A DNA stretch of 64,000 bases from contig NZ_JBGJKZ010000005.1 in NCBI RefSeq assembly GCF_041359055.1, forward strand, positions 124,001 through 188,000, given 5' to 3'. Below are positions 16,732 through 26,574 of the stretch, one piece after another; within the stretch, counting starts at the first letter, position 1, and every line of letters starts with the position of its first letter. This stretch comes from Paenalcaligenes hominis_A (lineage in GTDB: Bacteria; Pseudomonadota; Gammaproteobacteria; Burkholderiales; Burkholderiaceae_B). The position numbers and the translations under genes were made by a program. The notes beneath the pieces are model-generated. The model was not told the origin of the DNA. It ran no database searches and worked only from the letters and a program-made list of their open reading frames with translations.

Positions 16732-17415
16732 ATGCAGCAACAGTTACAGGCGATTCAGCAACGTATAGAGCAGGCGTGTATTCAGGCCGATCGTGATGTG
16801 GCAACGGTTCGACTGTTAGCCGTCAGCAAAACCTTTAGCCACGACCGCGTCCAACAAGCCATTGATCTAGGCTTACAGCGTTTTGGGGAAAACCGTGCCC
16901 AAGATTTACGCGCGCGCGCCACGCATTTTGCTAACCCGGCCCTTGAGTGGGTGATGATCGGCCATGTGCAAACCAACAAGGCCAAAGAAATTGCACGCTA
17001 TGCCAGCGAGTTGCAGTCTTTAGATCGCCTGGCATTAGCTCAGGCCTTACAGCAGCGGCTCGAGCTAGAACAGCGTAGCTTGAGCGTGTTTATTCAAGTC
17101 AAAACAGCACGAGAAGACAGCAAATTTGGGCTAGAGCCCGACCAGTTATTGGGTTTTTTAGCGCAGCTTGCTAGCTTTGATCGCTTAGAGCCGGTGGGTT
17201 TAATGACCATGGCTACCCAAACCAACGAAGTGAGCGAGGTGCGACGTTGTTTTTCCCAGCTAAGGCAGCTGCGGGATCAGGCGTTGGACCAGGGGTACAC
17301 GCAAATACAGCGACTATCGATGGGGATGAGCGGCGATTTTGAGTTGGCTATAGCCGAGGGAGCCACAGATATTCGCGTTGGTTCAGCTTTGTTTGGTGAA
17401 CGCGATAAGGCATAA
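16732..17415 (+). CDS. yggS: PLP homeostasis protein YggS/PROSC family
   Basis: Binds pyridoxal phosphate without known catalysis and helps keep vitamin B6 and amino acid pools in balance. The 227-residue product has the PLP-Lys strand (LLAVSKTFS), RFGENRAQD, the WVMIGHVQTNK block and the phosphate-binding end GMSGDFELAIAEGATDIRVGSALFG. It is single-domain, fold-III alanine-racemase-like. The gene is monocistronic here and convergent with the next. Confidence 0.95.
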   Translation: MQQQLQAIQQRIEQACIQADRDVATVRLLAVSKTFSHDRVQQAIDLGLQRFGENRAQDLRARATHFANPALEWVMIGHVQTNKAKEIARYASELQSLDRLALAQALQQRLELEQRSLSVFIQVKTAREDSKFGLEPDQLLGFLAQLASFDRLEPVGLMTMATQTNEVSEVRRCFSQLRQLRDQALDQGYTQIQRLSMGMSGDFELAIAEGATDIRVGSALFGERDKA

Positions 17416-17420
17416 AGCGG

Positions 17421-17879
17421 CTAGATGGGACGCCGGTGGGCCAAAGCAATCTGTGCAAAGGCTACCTGTAGCTCGGGGCTGGCACCTTGAAAAACAATGG
17501 GGCGTCCGCGCTTAGTAAAACAAATTAAACGTTTTGAGAAAAAAAGCGGAACAAATTTAGCAAATTTAAGGTCTTGCCAAAGTAGCTCGCGTTTAAGAAT
17601 CCATTCCTGTTGAATACCTGTAGTGGTGATGGTGGTGTGCCCAACCAGCATAAAATAAGCCACCACAATCATGCCACAATAAGCAAACACCACGCAGGCA
17701 ATAATACTAGTGGCAACCTGATCGCCATAGTGTGTTGCAATAAATCCTAGACGTAGCCCGATCAGAGCAATGACTACCCAAGCCATCAGTGCAATGTGTT
17801 TGGGCCAAGAGCGCCCACGTATAGGTAAATTGAGACTAGGTAAAAGCTGTTGCTGTTCTGGGCTTAGGGTGGGGTTCAT
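17421..17879 (-). CDS. small membrane protein, PH-domain-like C-terminus
   Basis: Not recognised by name. The 152-residue product has two predicted membrane helices (about residues 28-45 and 55-80), followed by a cytosolic segment of alternating strands (TTTGIQQEWILKRELLWQDL, RLICFTKRGRPIVFQG) resembling bacterial PH-like (YcxB/YdbS) domains. It overlaps the preceding HMG-CoA lyase gene by 4 bases, so the two are probably co-translated, though no functional link is evident. Confidence 0.65.
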   Translation of the reverse strand: MNPTLSPEQQQLLPSLNLPIRGRSWPKHIALMAWVVIALIGLRLGFIATHYGDQVATSIIACVVFAYCGMIVVAYFMLVGHTTITTTGIQQEWILKRELLWQDLKFAKFVPLFFSKRLICFTKRGRPIVFQGASPELQVAFAQIALAHRRPI

Positions 17880-18787
17880 ACGGTAGTGTTTTTTAAATAG
17901 AGGGCACGACCTGCGCGGCTGTTGGTGGGTTTACCAATTTGTTCGGAAATCCAGGCACCGGTTTGTACTAACGCATCTAAATCTAGCCCTGTGTGAATGC
18001 CCATGCCATGTAGCATGTACACGACGTCCTCGGTAGCAACGTTGCCTGTGGCACCCTTGGCATAGGGGCAGCCGCCTAGTCCGGCGACTGAGCTGTGAAA
18101 AATATGAACGCCTACATCTAGAGCCGCCAGAATATTGGCAAGGGCTTGGCCGTAGGTGTCATGAAAATGCCCAGCGATACGATCTAAGGGAATAGTTTGA
18201 GCCACAGCCTGCAGTAGGCGCGCGGTTTTATGTGGCGTGCCTACCCCGATGGTATCGGCAATATCGAATTCTTGGACGCCTAGGTCTTGCATGCGTTTGA
18301 CCACATCTAACACCGTGTCTATTGCTGTTTCACCCTGATAAGGACAGCCCAGCGCGCAGCTAATACTGCCACGCAAGCGGATATTAGCCGCATGGGCGGC
18401 TTGGGCCACGGGCATAAAACGCTCGATGGACTCGGCAATGCTGCAATTAATATTACGCTGGGAAAAGGCCTCGCTAGCAGCACCAAAAATGACCACTTCG
18501 TCGGCACCCGCTGCAAGGGCGGCCTCGAAACCGCGTAGATTTGGGGTAAGCGCAGAGTACACCACCCCATCAAGACGCTCTATGCCTGCCATGACCTGAG
18601 TGCCATCTGCCATTTGGGGTACCCATTTCGGTGATACAAACGAGGCGGCCTCTACATTTTGAAAGCCGGCACGGGCCAAGCGATTTACCAGTTCAATTTT
18701 TGTTGCGGTAGGTACAAAGTTTTTTTCGTTTTGTAGGCCATCGCGTGGTGCGACCTCGACAATTTTAACGGCTTGAGGATAATGCAT
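17876..18787 (-). CDS. mvaB: hydroxymethylglutaryl-CoA lyase
   Basis: Cleaves HMG-CoA to acetoacetate and acetyl-CoA, the last step of leucine breakdown. The 303-residue product shows the HMGL barrel: EVAPRDGLQNE at the start, the metal ligands in HFHDTYGQAL, and the active-site Cys loop GLGGCPYAKGATGNVATED. Other leucine-pathway genes are not adjacent. It is preceded by dprA with 8 bases between. Confidence 0.94.
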   Translation of the reverse strand: MHYPQAVKIVEVAPRDGLQNEKNFVPTATKIELVNRLARAGFQNVEAASFVSPKWVPQMADGTQVMAGIERLDGVVYSALTPNLRGFEAALAAGADEVVIFGAASEAFSQRNINCSIAESIERFMPVAQAAHAANIRLRGSISCALGCPYQGETAIDTVLDVVKRMQDLGVQEFDIADTIGVGTPHKTARLLQAVAQTIPLDRIAGHFHDTYGQALANILAALDVGVHIFHSSVAGLGGCPYAKGATGNVATEDVVYMLHGMGIHTGLDLDALVQTGAWISEQIGKPTNSRAGRALYLKNTTV

Positions 18788-18795
18788 GGAGTCTC

Positions 18796-19998
18796 CTAGG
18801 TGCGTAAATAGCGTCCATCAGCCTGTACTATGACCAGATCCATGAGCTCGAGCTGCACAAGAGCACTGCCAACGGTAGTGGGGCTAAGCCCACTGCGTTG
18901 TTGAATCGTATCTGCGCTGGCTGGGTCAAACCCCATGACCGTAAGCACCTGCTGTTGTTCAGAGGCAAGGTGCTCTGGAAGCGCGCGTGTTTCGCTTTTG
19001 GGTAAAGCTTTGGACGGAGGGCGTAAATGCTGCCCTAATTCTTCGAGTATATGTTCTGCTGATTCTACCAGTTTTGCCCCCTGACGAATCAACTGGTGGC
19101 ATCCCTTGTGCAGAGGCGAATGAATAGAGCCCGGTATGGCAAAAACCTCGCGTCCTATTTCGCCGGCAAAGCGTGCTGTGGTGAGTGATCCGCTTTTTAG
19201 GGCGGCCTCGACCACAATAACACCACGGGAAAGCGCAGCCACTAAGCGGTTGCGACGCACAAAATGGTAGGGCAGCGCTTTAGTGGTTAAGGGGAACTCG
19301 GAGAGCAGCAGCCCCTGTTCAGCAATGTGGTGTGCGAGCGCACGGTTTCGTGCGGGATAAACCAAATCCATACCTGTTCCCAGTACGGCGATGGTGCTGT
19401 TGGTTTGGTGAGCCGCTAAAGCACCACGATGAGCTGCAGTATCGATGCCTGTAGCTAGGCCACTGATAATACACCACCCCTGATCCGCTAAAAACTGCGC
19501 AAAATGGTAGGCGTTTTCCAGACCGGGCTGAGTGGCATTGCGCGAACCCACAATAGCCAATGCCTGATGGCTAAGCTGGTTAAGATCGCCTTTAGCGTAA
19601 AGTACAAGAGGCGGGTCGGCTAGCTCAAGCAATGACTTTGGGTAGTGACTATCGGCTAAGCACAGAATATGTTGGTCTGAAGCCTGAGCCCATTCCAGTG
19701 TGGTTTGAATTTGGCTTTCGAGTTCGGCGTTGGGAGCACTACGCAACTGCGTGGCTAAGGCGGTATCGATATAGCGGCTAAGTGTACTGATGGACTGTTC
19801 GTAAATTTGGGGAGGTAAACCAAAATTAGCCAATAGCAGTCGGGCTGCATGGGCGGTGAGATTAGGCTCTAGGGATAGACGTATCCAGGCATAGAGCTCG
19901 GAGGGAGGCATTCGTGGCGTCATCATGGCTGAATTGTACGATTGATTAGATAGACGCGGATAGAGCGACAAATACGTAGATGAACTCGCTCTACTCAC
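18796..19998 (-). CDS. dprA: DNA processing protein DprA/Smf
   Basis: Loads RecA on incoming single-stranded DNA during natural transformation. The Rossmann core is clear: AIVGSRNATQPGLENA, ISGLATGIDTAAHRGAL, GTGMDLVYPARNRAL and SEFPLTTKALPYHFVRRNRLVAALS, with a C-terminal winged-helix region (PASADTIQQRSGLSPTTVGSALVQLELMDL is its span, near residues 350-385). The GTG at 19998 gives 400 residues; Met at 19926 or 19923 would give about 376 and is equally plausible, because neither has a clear ribosome site. Confidence 0.92.
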   Translation of the reverse strand: MSRASSSTYLSLYPRLSNQSYNSAMMTPRMPPSELYAWIRLSLEPNLTAHAARLLLANFGLPPQIYEQSISTLSRYIDTALATQLRSAPNAELESQIQTTLEWAQASDQHILCLADSHYPKSLLELADPPLVLYAKGDLNQLSHQALAIVGSRNATQPGLENAYHFAQFLADQGWCIISGLATGIDTAAHRGALAAHQTNSTIAVLGTGMDLVYPARNRALAHHIAEQGLLLSEFPLTTKALPYHFVRRNRLVAALSRGVIVVEAALKSGSLTTARFAGEIGREVFAIPGSIHSPLHKGCHQLIRQGAKLVESAEHILEELGQHLRPPSKALPKSETRALPEHLASEQQQVLTVMGFDPASADTIQQRSGLSPTTVGSALVQLELMDLVIVQADGRYLRT

Positions 19999-20185
19999 GT
20001 CTGACGGGTCTTTTTAGGCTAAACCGTTGAGCTACCTGAGGTCGTTGTTGCTGTAGCCACACTTACGCCCAAAGAGCAGCATTTTTAGGCAAAGTCTACA
20101 GAGTGTATTAAAATGACGGTATTCTTACTTATTTGGGGTGATGCGTTCTTATTTGTACTAAATAAGCCGGATCACTCAGGTTATT

Positions 20186-20716
20186 ATGGCGCTATTACCT
20201 ATACTTCAATACCCCGACGAACGTTTGCACACGGTAGCTAAACCAGTGGCACAAGTAGATGACCGCATTCGTCAGTTAGTTAAAGACATGGCGGAAACCA
20301 TGTACGATGCCCCTGGGGTTGGCCTTGCCGCTACTCAGGTCAATGTACACGAGCGTGTTGTGGTGATCGATGTGTCCGAGCAGGGCGATGAGCTCTTAGT
20401 GCTGATTAACCCTGAAATCACCTGGTACAGCGAGGAAACCAAGGTTCACGAGGAAGGCTGCTTGTCTGTTGCTGGCATCTACGACAAGGTAGAACGAGCC
20501 TCTGAAATTAAAGTTAAAGCCTTAAATGAAAAAGGTGAAAGTTACGAGTTTCATGCGGCGGGCTTATTGGCCGTATGTGTACAGCACGAGCTTGACCACC
20601 TTGATGGCAAGGTCTTTGTTGAACACTTATCCATTTTGAAACAGACCCGTATTTTAACGCGATTACGCAAGCAACAGCGCGAGGCACGCAAAGCTGAAGC
20701 AAAGGTGTCTGTATGA
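20186..20716 (+). CDS. def: peptide deformylase
   Basis: Removes the formyl group from nascent proteins. All three metal-site motifs are present in 176 residues: GVGLAATQ (near 46), EGCLS (near 90) and QHELDHLDG (near 132). The stop overlaps the fmt start by 4 bases, the standard def-fmt operon. Confidence 0.97.
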   Translation: MALLPILQYPDERLHTVAKPVAQVDDRIRQLVKDMAETMYDAPGVGLAATQVNVHERVVVIDVSEQGDELLVLINPEITWYSEETKVHEEGCLSVAGIYDKVERASEIKVKALNEKGESYEFHAAGLLAVCVQHELDHLDGKVFVEHLSILKQTRILTRLRKQQREARKAEAKVSV

Positions 20717-21663
20717 CGCTAAAGGTGGTTTTTGCTGGCACCCCCGATTTTGCGCAGTTGGCTTTACAGGCCATTTTAGCGGCAGGGTATCAGGTGCCTT
20801 TGGTGTTAACTCAGCCCGATCGACCCTCTGGCCGAGGCATGAAGCTACGGCCGTCCGCAGTAAAGCAAGCCGCACTAGATGCAAGCATTCCTGTGGCGCA
20901 GCCCCTTAGCCTGCGCCTAGATGGCAAATACCCCGCTGACGCCGCCGCAGTACAACAGCAATTACAGCTTATTCAGCCCGATGTAATGGTGGTGGCTGCC
21001 TACGGCTTGATTTTGCCGCAATGGGTACTCGATTTACCACGCCTAGGTTGTTTAAATATCCACGCCAGCTTGTTGCCGCGTTGGCGCGGGGCCGCCCCAA
21101 TTCAGCGTGCCATAGACGCAGGCGATACCGAAACCGGCATTACTATTATGCAAATGGATGCGGGCCTAGACACAGGCGATATGTTGGCTGTACACCCTTT
21201 GGCTATTAGCGCAGAGCATACTGGGGGTAGTTTGCACGACGATTTAGCACAGCTTGGTGCTCAGGCGATTGTGCAGGCACTAAAAGCGTTAGAAACCACA
21301 GGTTTAACGGCAGTACCACAGCCTACACAGGGCGTTACCTATGCTGAAAAATTGCAAAAGTCCGAGTCAGCCTTAGACTTGAGTTTGTCTGCCGTCCTGT
21401 TGGCACGTCGTATACGGGCGTTTAATCCGGTTCCTAGTTGTACGATGGCGTTACCCGGGCTAGATCAGCCCGTGAAGGTATGGCAGGCTCAGGCTTTAGA
21501 TCAGGCCACCACGGCGGCACCCGGTACGGTATTAGCAGCCAGTGCGGACGGTATAGATATTGCCACAGGCGACGGCGTGTTGCGGTTGCTCGAGCTACAG
21601 CGTGCTGGCAGCCGACGACAACCAGTTGCTAGTTTTATTCAAGGGTGGCAGCTGCCCGCCTAG
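20713..21663 (+). CDS. fmt: methionyl-tRNA formyltransferase
   Basis: Formylates initiator Met-tRNA using 10-formyl-tetrahydrofolate. The 316-residue product has the catalytic Asn/His segment (LNIHASLLPRWRGAAPIQRAI), the Asp loop MDAGLDTGDM and the C-terminal OB-like tRNA domain (RAFNPVPS). The 3' end overlaps the convergent EamA gene by 29 bases; the rsmB gene that often follows def-fmt is absent here. Confidence 0.97.
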   Translation: MTLKVVFAGTPDFAQLALQAILAAGYQVPLVLTQPDRPSGRGMKLRPSAVKQAALDASIPVAQPLSLRLDGKYPADAAAVQQQLQLIQPDVMVVAAYGLILPQWVLDLPRLGCLNIHASLLPRWRGAAPIQRAIDAGDTETGITIMQMDAGLDTGDMLAVHPLAISAEHTGGSLHDDLAQLGAQAIVQALKALETTGLTAVPQPTQGVTYAEKLQKSESALDLSLSAVLLARRIRAFNPVPSCTMALPGLDQPVKVWQAQALDQATTAAPGTVLAASADGIDIATGDGVLRLLELQRAGSRRQPVASFIQGWQLPA

Positions 21664-22552
21664 CGTGTTGCTGTTGGCGCCATTCGATATAACCAATCAC
21701 GGCGCCGCTACCGCACACAATAGCAATACCTAGCCAGCTTAACGCATCGGGGAACTGGCCCCACACTAGCCAACCTAATCCAGCAGCACTAATAATTTGC
21801 GTATAAACAAAGGGCGCTAAGGCTGAGGCAGGAGCACGTTGATAAGCCTGTATTTGCAATAAATGGCCCAAGGCACCAAACACACCGGTTGCCATTAATA
21901 CGGCCCATTCTTTAGGGCCAAATGTGGTAAAAATCGGCCAAATTTCAGGCAAAATAAACGGCATTAATAATGAAGTTAATACCGTGCCCACTGAACCGCT
22001 CCAGATTAAGGTGGTGAAGGCGTCTTCAACCGCTAAACGGCGCGTCACAATAAACTGGGTCGCAAAAAAAATAGCTGTAATCAAGCCAAACATCACCCCT
22101 AGCGGATGTAAACCCGAGCTAGGGCGAATAATTAGCAATACCCCTAAAAAGCCTACCCCTGCCGCAATCCAACGTGAAAGGCGGGAGGGCTCTTTCAATA
22201 GCCAGGGGGCGACCGATAACACAAGTAATGGGGCTAAAAAATTAATGGCTGTGGCTTCAGCCTGGGGCAAGTAGCGCAGAGCAGAGAAAAAAGACAGCGT
22301 GGCAAATAACATAATAAGGCCACGCAAAATTTGATCGCGGGGGCGATGGGCTTTAAACACCTTTGTGCCGCGCATAGGTAACACTACCGCCAATACCAAA
22401 AACCAATGAATCACATAGCGCGCCCAGCACATTACCAACAATGGCAGTCCGGCGGCCATAATCCACTTGCCACTGGCGTCTAATGACGACAGCGCCCACG
22501 TGGAAAGAATTAAAAGAACAATTCCAACAATAGGGCGCTGCGGCGTAGACAT
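21635..22552 (-). CDS. EamA/RhaT-family DMT permease
   Basis: A 305-residue drug/metabolite transporter with ten predicted helices arranged as two EamA repeats (for example LRYLPQAEATAINFLAPLLV and YQRAPASALAPFVYTQII as matching segments). Likely an inner-membrane metabolite exporter; substrate not predictable. The end overlaps fmt by 29 bases on the other strand. Confidence 0.85.
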   Translation of the reverse strand: MSTPQRPIVGIVLLILSTWALSSLDASGKWIMAAGLPLLVMCWARYVIHWFLVLAVVLPMRGTKVFKAHRPRDQILRGLIMLFATLSFFSALRYLPQAEATAINFLAPLLVLSVAPWLLKEPSRLSRWIAAGVGFLGVLLIIRPSSGLHPLGVMFGLITAIFFATQFIVTRRLAVEDAFTTLIWSGSVGTVLTSLLMPFILPEIWPIFTTFGPKEWAVLMATGVFGALGHLLQIQAYQRAPASALAPFVYTQIISAAGLGWLVWGQFPDALSWLGIAIVCGSGAVIGYIEWRQQQHARRAAATLE

Positions 22553-22571
22553 AAAAAATGCCTTAAAAAAA

Positions 22572-23924
22572 TTAAGAGTTAAGTAGATGCTCGATAGTAT
22601 GACCTACATTAAGCAACTGTGCATCGTGGTAGGCGGGGGCGGCCACCATAAGACCTACAGGAGCGGTGCCTGAAGCATGGCATGGAATAGATAAGGCGCA
22701 CCCATTTAAAAAGTTAACTATAGCTGGGTTGCGTAAAATTAGACCATTAGCGCGGAAATAAGCGTCCTCATCGTTTAACTCATCGATGGTAGGAGGCAAT
22801 AGCGGCGCAGTGGGCATTAACATGGCATCGTAAGGAGCAAGCAGGCTTTCCATCTGGGCAATCCAGACTTGACGCGTTTGCTCTAGCTCAATGTAATCCG
22901 CAGCGGTTTGGCTCTTGCCACGCAAGATACGTGAAGCCACGCGTGGGTCATACAGCGCTTCGTGAGCCTCGATGTGTTTTTGATGGTAGAACCATGCTTC
23001 TGCGCACACAAAGCCACCGGTACGGTTGATATAAGGCAACTGGTCTAGCTCGGGGATTTCAATTTCATCAATAGAGACCCCCTTGTTTCTAAGAGTAGTT
23101 AGTGCGGCTTTAAAGTCGGCTTTGACTTTGTCATCGGCCTGATTCAAGACGTAATTGGTTGGCACCACAAAACGTAATTGGGTGGAGTCAATAAGGGCGA
23201 GCTCGGGCTCGGGTTCGCCACTAAGTACCGCATCCACAATAGCGCAACATTCGACAGACAAAGCAAGCGGCCCGCTGGAGTCTAAGGAATGCGATAAGGG
23301 CATAACGCCTGCATCAGGAATGCGGTCGGCAGTAGGCTTGAAGCCAGTAATACCGCAAAAAGCAGAGGGAATACGAATAGAGCCACCGGTATCAGTACCA
23401 ATAGCAGCGACGGCCATACCGTCTGCGACCGACACGCCTGCACCGGAAGAGGAGCCGCCCGGGATACGGCCGTGCTCTCTGTCCCAAGGAGCACGGGGGG
23501 TTCCGTAATGCGGGTTGATGCCTAATCCGGAAAAAGCAAACTCCGTCATATTGGTACGCCCAATAATAACGGCCCCTGCTTCTTGGAGGCGGTGGACGAG
23601 TGTGGCGTTTTCTGTAGCAGCCGGTGCGTCTTTAAGCAGAGCGGAAGCCCCACGGGTGACGTCACCTTTGTAATCAAAGAGGTCTTTGATAGAAATAGGG
23701 ATGCCTTCTAGAGCAGAACGGCTTAGACCGGCTGCACGTAAAATGTCGGAAGCGTGAGCGGCGGCTAAGGCTTGTTCTTTATAGATGGAGATAAAGGTGG
23801 TTGCCCCTTCGCCAGCTGGGTCAGCAATGCGTGATAGCGCCTGCTGGGTTAGCAAAACGGCAGTGGTTTCTCCGGCATCTAGAGCGTGTTGTAGCTCACG
23901 AATACGTGCAAAAGAGGTCGACAT
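22572..23924 (-). CDS. amidase-signature hydrolase
   Basis: A 450-residue amidase-signature enzyme with the Ser-cisSer-Lys triad: Lys80 (PISIKDLFD), cis-Ser near 159 (GGSSSGAG) and nucleophile Ser182 (TDTGGSIR). It hydrolyses an amide or carbamate of unknown structure. It is the last gene of a minus-strand operon: TRAP binding protein, small and large TRAP permeases, DUF2848, amidase. The context suggests that the imported solute or its metabolite carries the scissile amide. GatA is excluded, since gatB and gatC are missing. Confidence 0.88.
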   Translation of the reverse strand: MSTSFARIRELQHALDAGETTAVLLTQQALSRIADPAGEGATTFISIYKEQALAAAHASDILRAAGLSRSALEGIPISIKDLFDYKGDVTRGASALLKDAPAATENATLVHRLQEAGAVIIGRTNMTEFAFSGLGINPHYGTPRAPWDREHGRIPGGSSSGAGVSVADGMAVAAIGTDTGGSIRIPSAFCGITGFKPTADRIPDAGVMPLSHSLDSSGPLALSVECCAIVDAVLSGEPEPELALIDSTQLRFVVPTNYVLNQADDKVKADFKAALTTLRNKGVSIDEIEIPELDQLPYINRTGGFVCAEAWFYHQKHIEAHEALYDPRVASRILRGKSQTAADYIELEQTRQVWIAQMESLLAPYDAMLMPTAPLLPPTIDELNDEDAYFRANGLILRNPAIVNFLNGCALSIPCHASGTAPVGLMVAAPAYHDAQLLNVGHTIEHLLNS

Positions 23925-23953
23925 GATGGAATCCCTATGAGTAAAAAATCTAA

Positions 23954-24640
23954 TTAAGCGATTTCAGGCAAGAACTCAATATCGTAAGTATGACGAATAC
24001 TGCGCTCAAGGCGTGGATCGTAAAGCTCCATCGTAAATTGAGCCGCTGGACGAATTGAGCCGATAGTAGCGACTGTACCGCATGTCATAGCCGTTTGGTT
24101 TGGCAAATGATCTTGACCAAAATGCTTTTTAATTAAATCGATGGGGTGCAGTAACGTAGCCACCGCGCCGTCTTGATAAGCCACCTCTTGGCCTTCTTCG
24201 AGGATCCAAGCGCGCAGCACCAGCTCATCCCAATGACCAGCCACATCGCTATAGCGCCATGCTTGCTGTGCCGTGGGCTTGACGCAAATTTGTTTAGATA
24301 GCGCAACACTGTGTGCTTCTAGAGCGCGATCAGTATGATCAGAGGCCAAGCTAACGCATAGCTCGTTGTTATGGTTAAACACCAGTACCTCGGCTTCGCC
24401 TGAACTGTGCGGGCCTACCACCTGAACACGTGAGCTCTGAATAAGCTGGTTTGTGGCAATACGATAATACAGCGGTACATCGCTAGGGCGGGGCACGCCT
24501 AGTTCAGCCAACTCTAAAATATGGTGTTCAATCGCGTCACGATCACGACCAGCCCAACCAGCCACAATACAGTGGTCCACATTAACTTGAATGGACTCAT
24601 TGCTACCATCTGTGCCGATAAGATCAAAATTTAACAACAT
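23954..24640 (-). CDS. DUF2848 protein, FAA-hydrolase-like
   Basis: The 228-residue sequence resembles DUF2848, a group related to the fumarylacetoacetate hydrolase fold. Recognisable stretches are VAGWAGRD near residue 28, VPLYYRIA near 59, SDHTDRALE near 120 and TAMTCGTVATIG near 185. No reaction has been assigned to the family that I know of. It sits 12 bases after the large TRAP permease gene and 29 before the amidase, so it likely acts on the same imported compound, perhaps a C-C or C-N cleavage. Confidence 0.75.
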   Translation of the reverse strand: MLLNFDLIGTDGSNESIQVNVDHCIVAGWAGRDRDAIEHHILELAELGVPRPSDVPLYYRIATNQLIQSSRVQVVGPHSSGEAEVLVFNHNNELCVSLASDHTDRALEAHSVALSKQICVKPTAQQAWRYSDVAGHWDELVLRAWILEEGQEVAYQDGAVATLLHPIDLIKKHFGQDHLPNQTAMTCGTVATIGSIRPAAQFTMELYDPRLERSIRHTYDIEFLPEIA

Positions 24641-24652
24641 GGAAAACTACCT

Positions 24653-25936
24653 TTAACCAAATATTTGCGGTAACCAAAGGGCGACGTCAGGGAATACCGC
24701 AAGGATTAACACCATTCCCAAGAGCATCAGTACAAAAGGCAGGCTACCCACCATGACATCGTTCATGCTGCCAGTGGTGCGCAAGCTTTGAACCACAAAC
24801 AGGTTCAAACCGACAGGTGGAGTGATTAGAGCCACCTCAACCAAAATAATAATCACAATACCTAGCCAGACCGGATCAAAGCCCAATGCAATCATGACAG
24901 GGGCCACAATAGGGATGGTAGTGATCATCATGGATAACGTTTCCATGAAGCAGCCTAAAACTAAGTAAAAGACGACCAGCACTAAAAGCATCATCATGGG
25001 CGAAACGCCCAACCCTGTAATGGCGTGCGTAATGGCATTAGTTAGGCCGATGCCAGACATAATGAAATTTAAAAAAGCAGCCCCAATCACAATTAACATG
25101 ATCATGGCGGTGGATTTCATGGTGCCTTCAAAACACGTCAAAAGCATCTTTACAGATAGGCGACGGCTAAAAGCAGCCAGTAGCAATGCGCCTACTACGC
25201 CTAGTGCGGCGGCTTCGGTGGGTGTGGCTATCCCGGCATAAATTGAGCCCACCACTAAAAAGAAAATCAACAGAGGTGGAATTAAGTGGACTAGGCTTGT
25301 TAAACGCGCTGACCATGAGGCACTGATTTTTTTACCGCCCCAAGCAGGTTTAACCATACACGCTAAGGCAATTACGGCCATGAATAAAAGCGCCATGCCA
25401 AGCCCGGGCACAATACCGGCAAGATACAGTTTGGGCACAGAGGTGTTGGTTAATACCCCATAAATAACGAGGTTGATAGATGGAGGAATTAAAATCCCCA
25501 ACGTACCACCTGCTGCCAAACTGCCTAAAAATAAAGGCTCGTTGTAGTTTTGTTTTTTAATTTGGGGTAGGGCTACGGTACCTACTGTGGCAGCAGTGGC
25601 TACACTGGAGCCAGAGGTGGCTGCAAACAATGCGCTTGCCCCAATATTGGCGTGCATTAAACCACCGGGTAGCCATGACAACCAGAGGCTCATTGCGTTG
25701 TACATACGTTCGGCTAAGCCCGAACGCAGGAGAATTTCGCCCAACATGATGAACAAGGGCACAGCGACTAAGAGAAATTCATTGCTTGTGCCCCAGGCCA
25801 CTTCGCCCATAGCACGGCTAAGGGGTAAAAAAGAATAGAGTGGATCAAGGATCAGGCCTAGCACGCCTAAAGCGGCCCCAACGGGGATGCTAACGCCAAT
25901 TAAAACAAGCAGTAGGGTCAGAGAGGTGGCAATCAT
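24653..25936 (-). CDS. dctM: TRAP transporter large permease, DctM type
   Basis: Inner-membrane Na+-coupled TRAP permease, 427 residues with about twelve helices. Typical stretches include the GILIPPSINLVIYG and ATPTEAAALGVVGAL segments and the terminal EVALITPPVGLNLFVV block. It couples with the small permease, whose gene overlaps its start by 4 bases, and with the periplasmic receptor encoded upstream. Confidence 0.93.
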   Translation of the reverse strand: MIATSLTLLLVLIGVSIPVGAALGVLGLILDPLYSFLPLSRAMGEVAWGTSNEFLLVAVPLFIMLGEILLRSGLAERMYNAMSLWLSWLPGGLMHANIGASALFAATSGSSVATAATVGTVALPQIKKQNYNEPLFLGSLAAGGTLGILIPPSINLVIYGVLTNTSVPKLYLAGIVPGLGMALLFMAVIALACMVKPAWGGKKISASWSARLTSLVHLIPPLLIFFLVVGSIYAGIATPTEAAALGVVGALLLAAFSRRLSVKMLLTCFEGTMKSTAMIMLIVIGAAFLNFIMSGIGLTNAITHAITGLGVSPMMMLLVLVVFYLVLGCFMETLSMMITTIPIVAPVMIALGFDPVWLGIVIIILVEVALITPPVGLNLFVVQSLRTTGSMNDVMVGSLPFVLMLLGMVLILAVFPDVALWLPQIFG

Positions 25937-26553
25937 TGCTGCTCCATTTGCACAATACGTTTACCGGCTTCGGCTTCTTCGCTGGCTTCTTCTTTGGCGG
26001 TTCGTACGCCACAGATAGCGCGTACCTGCTCAATATCGCCCGTCACTAGGGCCAAAGAGGCGCGCAGCAGCATTAAGGCCAGCACCACACACAGCCATAC
26101 GAGGCCCGCAACCCAAAGCATTTGTGGGATCCAAAGTGGTGTGCCCAAGAGTGTGTTGGCGGTCGAGTGACTATTCCATGACATCCCGGCGACTTCGGCA
26201 GCGTAACGTGTGAGATAAACAATAAAAACAGCCAACACCACTAAAGCTAACCAATCGCAAAAAGCGGCTAAACGAGCAGGTAAATGCTGATAGATCGCAT
26301 CGATACGGATATTGGCGCGATCAAGTGTGGCAAAGGACAACGCCCATGAAATGCTAATGGCAAATGCGTAACCAGACAGTTCATCAGAACCACCTAAAGG
26401 CGCATTAAATAATTTACGGCTTGCTACATCCGCCGTAATGTACAAAGCACTTAATAAGGTCAGAGAACCTGCTATCCAAATGGCAAAACGAGACAGCGTG
26501 GTAGCGCCATTGAGCAGTCGTCCTAACAAGGATGTAGGAGTAGGAGTCGTCAT
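25933..26553 (-). CDS. dctQ: TRAP transporter small permease, DctQ type
   Basis: Four-helix small subunit of the TRAP transporter, 206 residues. The DVASRKLFNAPLGGSDELSGYAF span near residues 44-66 is the characteristic helix-2 region. It has an unusually acidic/basic C-terminal tail (EEASEEAEAGKR). It overlaps the large permease start by 4 bases. It is separated from the receptor gene by an 87-base gap holding two hairpins. Confidence 0.9.
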   Translation of the reverse strand: MTTPTPTSLLGRLLNGATTLSRFAIWIAGSLTLLSALYITADVASRKLFNAPLGGSDELSGYAFAISISWALSFATLDRANIRIDAIYQHLPARLAAFCDWLALVVLAVFIVYLTRYAAEVAGMSWNSHSTANTLLGTPLWIPQMLWVAGLVWLCVVLALMLLRASLALVTGDIEQVRAICGVRTAKEEASEEAEAGKRIVQMEQQ

Positions 26554-26574
26554 GGGTTACACCTAGAGAAAAGA

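Noticed and set aside
21924..22274. 116-codon open frame opposite the EamA permease gene
   Set aside because: Shadow frame; polar residues mirror the hydrophobic codons of the real gene.
23155..23508. 117-codon open frame opposite the amidase gene
   Set aside because: Covered by the strongly supported amidase gene and without family resemblance.
22572..23924. Amidase considered as GatA of the glutamyl-tRNA amidotransferase
   Set aside because: No gatB or gatC nearby, and the gene is the last member of a TRAP operon.
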